NCBI RefSeq assembly: GCF_947170395.1
Contig: NZ_CAMVTE010000014.1
Span: forward strand, 1-62,177
Length of the DNA stretch: 62,177 nucleotides
Source of the DNA: an uncultured Methanobrevibacter sp.
GTDB lineage: Archaea > Methanobacteriota > Methanobacteria > Methanobacteriales > Methanobacteriaceae
Reading direction: 5' to 3'
Shown: piece after piece, positions 29,101-37,500 of the stretch
Layout of the letters: the number at the start of each line of letters is the position of its first letter
How positions within the stretch are numbered: position 1 is the stretch's first letter
Position numbers and translations under genes: made by a program
Notes under the pieces: model-generated
Database searches by the model: none
Told to the model about the DNA's origin: nothing
The model's input: only the letters and a program-made list of their open reading frames with translations

Positions 29101-32100
29101 TGTAGATTACAGTGGTGATGACATAATTAATCCTGAAACCAAATCCGTAACTTTCCACGGATTGGATAATGTCATAACTTCTGAAATATTCTTCAACTAC
29201 TTTGATAAAGAAGGTTTCTTGAAAGCAGATGTCCCTTACGATGATTTGGTCTTTAAAGGAGCTTTCGCTAAATCTAGCACTGTTCAATACATTATTATTG
29301 ACAGACCAGTATTTATTTCAAGTGATGCTGCATCATTCAGCCTCATGGGATTAGTAATTGCTTCTGACAATGTAACTGTTGATGGTTTAAAATTAACCAC
29401 TACTGTAAACAGTGCAACTTCTGCTTTAGGTGATTTAATAACCGTTGGCGGAAACAATGTAACTTTAACTAATTTAGACATTACTTACAAAGTTACTAGA
29501 GGAGATTACGATGCAATAGCTATTGATGCATTTGGTGTTAACAATATTACCATTGCTAACAACACAATTGTATTTGAAAGTACCGTTTCTGATGATGAAT
29601 ATAGTGCAAACGCAATCAATTTAGATGGTGTTAACTATGCTTTAGTTTACAACAACACCATAACTACAAAATTGCCTGGTTTATATGCTTCTAATTATGA
29701 TTGGAATTACTACATGATGGGATTGAATACTGTTAATCCTGTTAGAATAAGGAACAGTACAAATATTAATTTCACATATAATTCTATTGATTCCGGAGTA
29801 AAAAGCGTATACAGCTTCCCGACTGTTCAATGTTTATATGTAGTTGGAGTTACTAATGCTTCATTTGCATACAATAACTTCACAATGGTTGATACTTATT
29901 CAAAAGCAGGAGATACAATTTATCTTTATGCAATTAACTTTGGATATGATAAAAATACTTTTGTAATGAAGAATAATTTCAATTTATACACTAAAGCAGG
30001 TAAGGATTCCGCTGGAGCAGCATACGCAATGCAAATTCTTAATTCCCAACTTTATATAGCTGGCAATAACATTACAACTGAATCAAGTGGACCTAACTTA
30101 GGTATTTATGTGTCTATTCCTATGGCTGCAGAACCTAAAACTAAACTTTATATTGTAAGTAACAATATTAATGTTGCAGGATATGCTACTTCTAAAAATA
30201 CTGATGCTTTAGTATCAGGTATTGAAGTGCAAGATGGTGAAGCTGAAATAGTATTGAATACAATTAATGTTGTCAACAAAGCAGGTTACGTTAAAAACGC
30301 TCCGGTATACGGTATAAGCTATGCTCAATGGGGTTATGGCTGTTCATTAGATATTGAATATAACTCTATTGATGTTAACGGAGACTATGCTGTTTCAGTC
30401 AAAAAAGGAAGTCCGGTCAATGTAACTGACAATGTCCTATTCGCTGAAAAATTATACGGTGACAGATCTGTAAATGTTGATGAATCCATGAGTATTGTTG
30501 CAAACAACACTCCAATGAACCCATACTTATTAGTTGAATTTGATGACATTACTGTCGGTGAAACTGCAGTATTCAACATCACCTTCGATGCTAATGACAC
30601 TGGTGAAGTAACATTAATCGTTAACGGAAGAGCTTACGATGTAAATGTTACCAACGGTACAGGTCAGGTAAACGTATCCGGATTGGAAGCAAATCAATAC
30701 ACCGTAATTGCATACTTGACTGAAGTTGCTCCATACGGACCTGACGAATTTGAAGCTGTTTTAACCGTAGCTAAATATCCTACTGATATTATTATTGATG
30801 TCGCTGATGTAAAAGCGGGCAAGGATGCAAAAGTTACCTTTGATTTAGGTAATGCAAGAGGTAATGTAATTGCAATTATAGACGGTAAAAAACAAGTATT
30901 AAGAATTAATTATAAAGGTATTGCTACTGCAACAATTAAACAAATCGCTGCTGGTGAGCATAGCATTGTTGCAATATATGAAGGTGATGCCAACAACGAA
31001 TATGCTTATAACTTTACAGCATTCACAATCAACAGAACTGAAACTCCTATTTCATTCAACGTCACTCCTGCTAAAGTGGGTGAAATCACAACTATTACAG
31101 TTGATGTTCCTGATGCTGCTAGCGGTTTGGTATTAGTTACTGTTGATGAGTTTATTTGGGGTATTGACTTAAATATGGGCAAATCAGTAAACATTACTTT
31201 CCTTGAATCTGGTGTTTACAATGTATCTGCAATATATTTAGGTGACGCATACTATGAAGCTAATGCTTCTGATGTAATTTCTGTAGAAATAGTTGATAAA
31301 TCTCCTTCTAACATTACAGTTGAAATTCCTGAAGACGTCAAAGTTGGTGATGAAGTTGTACTTAATGTTACAGCTGATAATCCTGATTTAATTGCAATGC
31401 TTGACGAGACTCCTATAGAAATTGTCAATGGAACAATTAGATTTACTCCTGATAAAGAAGGAAATTACATAATTTCCATCTATGCTTCTGAAAATGAAGA
31501 CTATAAATATGAAGTAGCAGTAGCAGTAGTTGATGTTTACAAATACGAATCATCTGTTGAAATCAAATTGCCTGAAAACATCACTGTCGGTAAAGAAATG
31601 GAAATTACCATTTTAAGTGATACTGATGCTGAAGTAGTCGTTACTATTGACGGTCAGGCTGTAGATATAATAGGTGATAAAGTAACCTTTATTCCTACTG
31701 CAGGCATTCATACCATTATTGCATTTGCAGATGAAACTAACAAATACACTGCAGCTGTCGATGATGTATCATTTGAAGTATTAAAATTAGATAGTGAAGT
31801 AACTGTAAATGTCACTGACGCTAAAGTGAATGAAAAAGTTACTATTGCTGTAAACGTTACTGAAGGTGCATCAGGTATTGTGCTTATTGCTGTTGGCAAT
31901 GGTACATTCTTCATTGATTTAGATGAAGGAAACGTTCTTGAAATATTTGGATATGTAGCTGGCACATATAATGTCACTGCATACTACATGGGTGACGATA
32001 TTTATTACAGCAACTACTCTGATGTTGCTACATTAAATATCATTGAAAAAGAGCCTTCATACATTAATGCTGAAATTCCTGAAAACATCAAAGTCGGCGA

Positions 32101-34189
32101 TGAAGTAGTAATCAATATTACTTCTGATAATCCTGACATAGCGGTCATGGTAAATAGTGAACCTGTAGAAATTGTCAATGGAACAATTACAGTAATTCCT
32201 CTTGAAGAAAGAGGTTATCTGCTTGAAATTTATGCTTTTGAAAATGAAAATTATACAGAAGCATACGGAAACGCAGTATTTGATGTTACCAAACGTGAAG
32301 CATCAGTTGAAATCAAATTGCCTGAAAACATCACTATTGGTGAAGAAATGAATATAAGCATTGTATACAACAGTGATGCTGAAGTAGTTGTTTTAATTGA
32401 CGGTATTGAAAGAGAAGTTGTCAACGGTACTGTAACCATCTATAATTTAGAAGGTGCTCACGATATCGTTGCATATGTAAATGAAACTGATGCATTTGCT
32501 GCTGCAATGGCATTCGATTCATACAATGTGAATAAAAAAGAAGCTACAGTTGAAATTAACGCTACTAATGTTTTCGTAGGTCAAAAATCAACTATTACTG
32601 TAACAATTCCGGAAGGTGCAGTAGGAGTTGTAATTGTAACTGTTGATGATGAACAGTTCTATGCAATTGAATACTTGCATGAAAATACTGGCAGTGTTGA
32701 CGTAGTATTTGATGAAGCAGGCAACCACATAGTTTATGCAACTTACCTTGGTGACATCACTTATGATCCTGCCAACAGTAAAGACATTACTGTTGTTGTA
32801 TCTGCAAAAGAAGTAACTGAAGCAAATATTACTGTTCCTGCTGACATCAAAGTAGGTGAAAAAGCTAATGTAACCGTTGATGTTCCTGGTGCTACAGGTT
32901 ATGTTTCTGTCATTGTAGACGGTAACGAAACTATTGCTCCATTAATAAACGGTTCTGCTAGCGTTCCTATTGATGCAACAGCTGGTGACCACAATGTTGT
33001 AGTTATCTACTCAGGTGACGAAGCACACGAAGCAGTTTATGACAGTAAAACATTCAGTGTTCCTAAAGAAACTAGCCAGGCTAATGTAACCATTGGTGAC
33101 ATTGCTATTGGTAAAGACACCAACGTGTCCGTATCTATCCCTGGTGCTACAGGTAACGTATCTGTCATTGTTGACGGTAAGGAAAATATTGTACCTTTAG
33201 ATGAAAATGGTTCTGCTGTTGTTCCTGTTTCAGGTTTAGCTGCTGGAGACCACAGTGTTGTTGTAGTCTACTCAGGTGATGATACACACGATGCTGCATA
33301 CGTTGCTAAAGAAATCAAACAAACCGCTTTAGACAGTAAATTCACAAACATCACTGTATCCGGTGATGGAACTGTATCTGCTATCTTAAAAGACAGTACT
33401 GGTAAAGCTATCGCTAACGCACCTGTAACATACACTATTAACGGTGTTGCAAACAGCACTGTTTCCGGTGCAGATGGTTTAGTAACTATCAAAGCTGCTT
33501 CAAACACTGAAGTTGTCATTGCTTATGCTGGAACTGATGAAATCCTGCCTGTTGATGTTGCAATAACTATTAAAGATATTGCTCCTGTAAGAATGGCTAC
33601 ACAAGTTCTTGGTAATAACTACACTCAACCTGCAATTGAATACAATTTAGGTGAACGTGGAGGCAACTTCACAGTACAACTTGTAGATCAAAACGGTAAA
33701 CCTTTAGCTAACAAGACTGTATATATTGGTTATAACGGTAAGATGCTCAACCGTACTACTGACGAAAACGGATTTGCCAGAGTTCAAATCAACCTCGTTG
33801 CTGAAAACAGATTAACATTTGCTGTCGCATTCTTAGGTGATGACAACTACAACGCAACCATGTCAGTATACCTGATTACCATAACCAAAAAGGCAGTTAC
33901 AATCAGCGCTCCTTCCAAATCATATAAAGCCAGTGATAAAACCAAATCATACACTGTAACTTTAAAAACCGATGCAAACCCATTCGACGGTAAAACATAC
34001 TTCGGTGCAGGTAAGAAAGTTACATTGAAATTGAACGGTAAAACATACACTGCTAAAACAAATGATAAAGGACAAGCTACCTTCAAACTTGACATAACCA
34101 AGAAAGGTACTTTCTCAGCTGATATTAGCTACGCAGGAGACAACACATATAAGTCTGCTAAGACAACCGCAAAAATAAAAATTAATTAG
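26165..34189 (+). CDS. Giant surface protein with three beta-helix modules and long Ig-like stalk (class A)
   Basis: 2,674 residues, the largest protein here. Signal peptide about 1-27 (KMNKN start, VCVSAVSA end). Three beta-helix modules each open with a similar cap: STFFNYFDENG (about 75), ATFYSFFDENN (about 515) and EIFFNYFDKEG (about 1005). The first module resembles the whole extracellular part of the protein at 54020, including (A/T)AYPIQITGP and a following N-x-GIY/GVY. From about 1455 come Ig-like repeats (PEDVKVGDEV, PGATGNVSVIVDG), then the class A module (about 2480-2674). Codons lean strongly to GGT, GCT, AAC and GAC, unlike the B and C genes, which suggests high expression. Its last 1.1 kb is nearly the same DNA as in the gene at 46984. 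No cysteine protease or membrane anchor is present. Confidence 0.93.
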   Translation: MKMNKNIFICAFLVVMMLVCVSAVSAEDNLNANLGADASDAVDLSVSNVKESETLSDTDEGSSSGEILATDVVTNSTFFNYFDENGVINKSISAKELTFDGNFSGLGIDTITIDTPIVITCENDTVFYNIGFKILSDKVTLNGFDIVRTIDGAAIDIKASDVTVDDVLIDIKSVGNKDSFAIRAIESDNLKLLNNIITYAAGYNATNTEIYQHVIEVRASNNVNVKKNSIDAQLPTITASWSKIGINKDYPLAIGVQDCINFTFEKNLVSAVVNTVNDYQTLDVMMVDNATNLKIIGNEFTEFASTNDGVVLYLYAVDLYNSKGIVISGNDIFVNTTSGVTDSGAAYPIQITGPVTDFIIDDNMLVTFSKGNNLGIYAQDWAGSVEGIISNNRIGVMGKVSDGQWGLLSGIEMSASDVYIIGNEIIVVNNNTYADANNVYGVSYAQAHDGVSHNLTIADNIVKANGKYAVYLEKSNATVAENTLYAHDLLGNDAVSVVGGSSVVENNCPPFVITNATFYSFFDENNYLAKHIPEGATLDFQGVFIGNISQYSAFINKPVNIISSTGDAVFEYATDLGDSNLNKVNCIQLKVVAGGDNTNITGITILNGDLFVEGASGVNIDKITVKANMSGIGKSTGFVAIHSGSYNTTVTNSYFENGGTGSSILVLGNGGKYASFDHNIFNVTGSSGNVVASNIFVGTGEEPGTVNYTNNIIYNAMPEAGTMYAMTVSSDNNLVENNTIHNFKGSGIVNQWGTTSTKNIYRNNTMTGGASFVAGTYSIIENNNIDGAMTITEGCTATGNTAKTATISGKNAVVDNNTFFGVSNNGAVYISSSSAKNTTFTNNYLKDALTVSSSDNIITGNKISTEKAYAVDLKSTSGNTVTKNVLSSADKMGDEAVKYAEDKDNVVKYNGLNAIIEIDVADSWSGYNNTINVTVVEASGNITIRVNGKEFEPITLDKYGKATFEIPANVIEVGLNDLTVDYSGDDIINPETKSVTFHGLDNVITSEIFFNYFDKEGFLKADVPYDDLVFKGAFAKSSTVQYIIIDRPVFISSDAASFSLMGLVIASDNVTVDGLKLTTTVNSATSALGDLITVGGNNVTLTNLDITYKVTRGDYDAIAIDAFGVNNITIANNTIVFESTVSDDEYSANAINLDGVNYALVYNNTITTKLPGLYASNYDWNYYMMGLNTVNPVRIRNSTNINFTYNSIDSGVKSVYSFPTVQCLYVVGVTNASFAYNNFTMVDTYSKAGDTIYLYAINFGYDKNTFVMKNNFNLYTKAGKDSAGAAYAMQILNSQLYIAGNNITTESSGPNLGIYVSIPMAAEPKTKLYIVSNNINVAGYATSKNTDALVSGIEVQDGEAEIVLNTINVVNKAGYVKNAPVYGISYAQWGYGCSLDIEYNSIDVNGDYAVSVKKGSPVNVTDNVLFAEKLYGDRSVNVDESMSIVANNTPMNPYLLVEFDDITVGETAVFNITFDANDTGEVTLIVNGRAYDVNVTNGTGQVNVSGLEANQYTVIAYLTEVAPYGPDEFEAVLTVAKYPTDIIIDVADVKAGKDAKVTFDLGNARGNVIAIIDGKKQVLRINYKGIATATIKQIAAGEHSIVAIYEGDANNEYAYNFTAFTINRTETPISFNVTPAKVGEITTITVDVPDAASGLVLVTVDEFIWGIDLNMGKSVNITFLESGVYNVSAIYLGDAYYEANASDVISVEIVDKSPSNITVEIPEDVKVGDEVVLNVTADNPDLIAMLDETPIEIVNGTIRFTPDKEGNYIISIYASENEDYKYEVAVAVVDVYKYESSVEIKLPENITVGKEMEITILSDTDAEVVVTIDGQAVDIIGDKVTFIPTAGIHTIIAFADETNKYTAAVDDVSFEVLKLDSEVTVNVTDAKVNEKVTIAVNVTEGASGIVLIAVGNGTFFIDLDEGNVLEIFGYVAGTYNVTAYYMGDDIYYSNYSDVATLNIIEKEPSYINAEIPENIKVGDEVVINITSDNPDIAVMVNSEPVEIVNGTITVIPLEERGYLLEIYAFENENYTEAYGNAVFDVTKREASVEIKLPENITIGEEMNISIVYNSDAEVVVLIDGIEREVVNGTVTIYNLEGAHDIVAYVNETDAFAAAMAFDSYNVNKKEATVEINATNVFVGQKSTITVTIPEGAVGVVIVTVDDEQFYAIEYLHENTGSVDVVFDEAGNHIVYATYLGDITYDPANSKDITVVVSAKEVTEANITVPADIKVGEKANVTVDVPGATGYVSVIVDGNETIAPLINGSASVPIDATAGDHNVVVIYSGDEAHEAVYDSKTFSVPKETSQANVTIGDIAIGKDTNVSVSIPGATGNVSVIVDGKENIVPLDENGSAVVPVSGLAAGDHSVVVVYSGDDTHDAAYVAKEIKQTALDSKFTNITVSGDGTVSAILKDSTGKAIANAPVTYTINGVANSTVSGADGLVTIKAASNTEVVIAYAGTDEILPVDVAITIKDIAPVRMATQVLGNNYTQPAIEYNLGERGGNFTVQLVDQNGKPLANKTVYIGYNGKMLNRTTDENGFARVQINLVAENRLTFAVAFLGDDNYNATMSVYLITITKKAVTISAPSKSYKASDKTKSYTVTLKTDANPFDGKTYFGAGKKVTLKLNGKTYTAKTNDKGQATFKLDITKKGTFSADISYAGDNTYKSAKTTAKIKIN

Positions 34190-34218
34190 TGGGAATTAAT
34201 TTCTCACTAACTTTTTTT
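33080..34218 (+). repeat. C-terminal block and terminator shared with the gene at 46984
   Basis: From the segment encoding NVTIGDIAIG through the class A module, the stop codon and the terminator, this DNA is highly similar to 52727-53867, including at silent positions (for example long identical runs around VPVSGLAAGDHSVV and VQINLVAENRLTFAV). The copies diverge at scattered sites only. Confidence 0.8.
34186..34218 (+). terminator. Terminator containing the stop codon
   Basis: TTAGTGGGAA (34186-34195, includes TAG 34187-34189) pairs with TTCTCACTAA (34201-34210) with one G-U pair and a 5-nt loop; T-run 34212-34218. Confidence 0.85.
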
Positions 34219-34582
34219 CTTTTTTTAATCCGATAATCCGGACACTTTTTTTCTTCGATTAAATTCATTAAACGCTTGATTAAATCAATGATATTTTCAT
34301 GGATTTTTATTTTTATCAATCAAATCTTTCATTTGATGCTATTTATGTCAATTTTACATAACATTTTAATTTGCCATATATATCTTTCAGATTATTTACA
34401 AAATTCTTGCCATAAATCTATTTAGAAAATGCGGAAATGTTCTTATTTTTCGGATATAACAAATTTTTTGCATAGATTTAAATATTTATTCAATGTAAAT
34501 TTAAAATATAATCAATTTAAAATTAGTTTTCATTAACTGATTTTGATTTAATTTAGTCAATTGGTGTAGTGGAGGTGATAAC
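34219..34582 (+). promoter_or_regulatory. AT-rich intergenic region with promoter of the 34595-46859 operon
   Basis: About 360 bp without a gene. The best TATA candidate is TTTAAATA at 34477-34484, giving a start near 34504 and a leader of about 80 nt. The region ends in a near-perfect GGAGGTGAT (34571-34579). The sequence before 34470 is AT-rich with a short direct repeat ATCCG near 34228-34240 and no other recognisable element. Confidence 0.4.
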
Positions 34583-34585
34583 ATA
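34571..34585 (+). promoter_or_regulatory. Strong ribosome binding site followed by a probable AUA start codon
   Basis: GGAGGTGAT (34571-34579) is followed at the usual short distance by ATA (34583-34585), not ATG. Reading from there gives MKREM and then the hydrophobic signal core in frame; the first ATG (34595) is 15 nt past the site and gives a signal peptide without basic residues. Confidence 0.5.
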
Positions 34586-34594
34586 AAACGGGAA

Positions 34595-37500
34595 ATGCTG
34601 ATTTCATTAATATTTCTGTCTTGCATTGTGCTTACGCTAAATTTTGCATTTGCAGCCGATGCTGATTCATGTCTAAAAAACGGTCCGCAGTCACAGGACA
34701 ATCTGTCAGTGTCTGAAGTTTCAGCTGGTGAGCAGGTATCTGTTCTTGATAGTTCTGACAATCGGAATTTGTCTGCAGGTTCTCCAAAGGTCATAGAAAT
34801 AGTTCAGGACAATTATGAAAGTTATTTCAATCCAAGAACCGGTAAAATTTTAGATGATGCAAATATAGCAAGTGGAGATATCTTAAAGATAGGTAATATT
34901 TCAGGCCGTGCATTTGTTATCGACCGTCCGCTTACTTTAATGCCTATTTCACCGGCAGATGAGATTTCCAACGGATTCATTCATCTGGTTAAGGGAAGTG
35001 ACGGATCCACAATCACAAACCTTACAATCAACAATACCAAGGGAACCTTATCAATCATGGGAGTGACAGTAGGTCAGCTGCATGGGATCTGGCTTTCAAA
35101 TTCCAACAACAACCTCATAGCATACAACACAATAAGAATTGCAAATACCGGAGGTGTTTATGCAATGCCTATGGGATGGTCCAGCAACAACAGGATTATC
35201 TACAATGACATGAAAACATATGTCACTTCAAATATCATCATGGGAGAATGTCATTACAATCTGATTTCACACAACAGGATTGAGGTCCTGTCCTATTCGG
35301 ACGTGTCAGTTACAAACCTGATTTATTTCAATCCCTTCGGCCATGCCGACTATTCAGGCTCTCCTGTATGCAGAGGAAACGTTATTTCCTATAATTATCT
35401 TAAGGGATTCTGCACAATGCCTATGTCCATTATCCTTCAGTGCACATATGTAAACCATGACGGTACGGTTATTGCAAACAACACTATTTTTAAAGGTTCA
35501 TACGGTGTCAATTTAAGAGGGGAAAATGTTTCCGTTTATGGAAATACTGTTGAAGGCAGTGCCATTGGAATTTCAGTTTCAGGAAGTGATTTCTGCATAA
35601 ATGACAATAATGTATCAGGTTCAAGCATGCAGAGCGGAATTTCCGCAACAGCCGATGACGGTTCATCAGGAGCAGTCTTCAATAACATTCTAAATTACAC
35701 TGATGTAGTCTCTGCAATGAATATAGGGGACAATGTCGATGCATCCAATAACCGGATAACTGTCAGCAATTACGGTATAGGAATATCTATATTTGGAAAC
35801 GGCTCCAACGTTCATAATAACAACATCAAAAACAGACATGACGCCGGCGTTTCAATTTTAGGTAACTTCAACACTTTAAACAGTAACATAATAAACACAA
35901 AAAGTGTTGGTGTTTCAATTCCTGCCGCTTCAACAGGCAAAAGATATTACAACAACACCATAATCAACAACAGGATTACAAGCGAAAGCTATGGTGTTTC
36001 AATTGAGGGGCTGGTTTACAACTCTGTCATAACAGACAATGTCATCGAAACCAACGCCACAAACGGAATAAATCTGGAGATTACAGACAGGCTGTCAAAT
36101 ACCGAACTGGACAACATGGTCAACGGAATCATACTGAATTCAACAGCCATTGTTGTCAATGACTCCAATTTCCACCAGTACTTCGATGAATACGGTTATC
36201 TTACATATCAGTTCCCTGAAGGCAAGACAAAGATTATTATATTGACATTCCTGACAAACAAGAACATATTCTTTGACGATAAGATCAATGTAATCAGTAA
36301 CAAACAAAACAATTTATTATATGACGTTACAATCACTTTCAACGGCGATTCCGAAGGTTCATTGATAAGCGATTTCAATTTCATAAACAACGACAGGGAA
36401 TCCATTGTAATAGACCATGTCAATGACATCACCGTTTCCCGAAACAACATTACAAGCATAATGAAAAAGGGAAGCGTTTCCAATTCAGTCATTCTCATTA
36501 AGGATGTCTGTGACGATGTAGCGGTTTCAAGCAACAACATTTATGTCAACTCCAAAGTGAAATACGCATACGCCATTGACGCTTCGGCAATAAATCCGTC
36601 TAACGCAATGATGAACAAGAGACTTTCCAAGGGACTTTCAGTTAAGGACAACGTCATTATCATGATTTCAGATGATGTGGCAGAGGCCATCTACAATGAT
36701 GCGATTGGCCAAAGCGAATTTCTAAACAATAAAATCAACATAATCTCCAAAGGCTACGGTTACGGCATTGCATTTGCAAATATTATGGGCAGACTTTCAA
36801 ACATCACAGTTGCGGAAAATGAGATTGTGATTCACTCAAAGCAGATGGCATATCTTGTTGAACTTCATGATGTGGACAATTCAGTGATTGCAAACAACAC
36901 TCTATACAGTGACTGCAACGGCAGTTATTCGGTTGGGCTATATCGCTCCAATAACGTTTCAGTTGAAGGAAATAACATTTCACTGTTTGCAGGCAATTTA
37001 AGTAAGATATCCTCAGTTTCAGATGTGTTGGGAATAGGAAACTCACCTATATCCGTTATCAGCGATTCATCTAACGTAACTATAAACGGCAACCTGATTT
37101 ATGCGAATGCCGCAAATCCGATTTCACTAATCAATGTCAGTGATGTTGGAGGTATTGATTTGGTCGTCAATTCATTTGTTGTTGATGGGGACAACTTCAA
37201 CGTTTATTTTGCTTCTGACGGGCTGTTAAAATCTGATGTAATAGCTTCCAACTCCAATCTGCTTTTATACAATATCACTGGCGGAGCTTTGATGATAATT
37301 GACAAGCCGTTAAATATTTCATCATTTAAAAACACATCTTCTGTCGTTTCACTTGTGTTGTGTGGAAATGCTTCAAATTCAACATTGGACAATCTGAAAT
37401 TGGTCAATTCAACAATTCTTTTGAACGGAACTTCAAATGTCTGGATATCCAATTCCAAAATAGTGTCCAATTATTCGAACTTCCTTACAGTAATCGGGGG

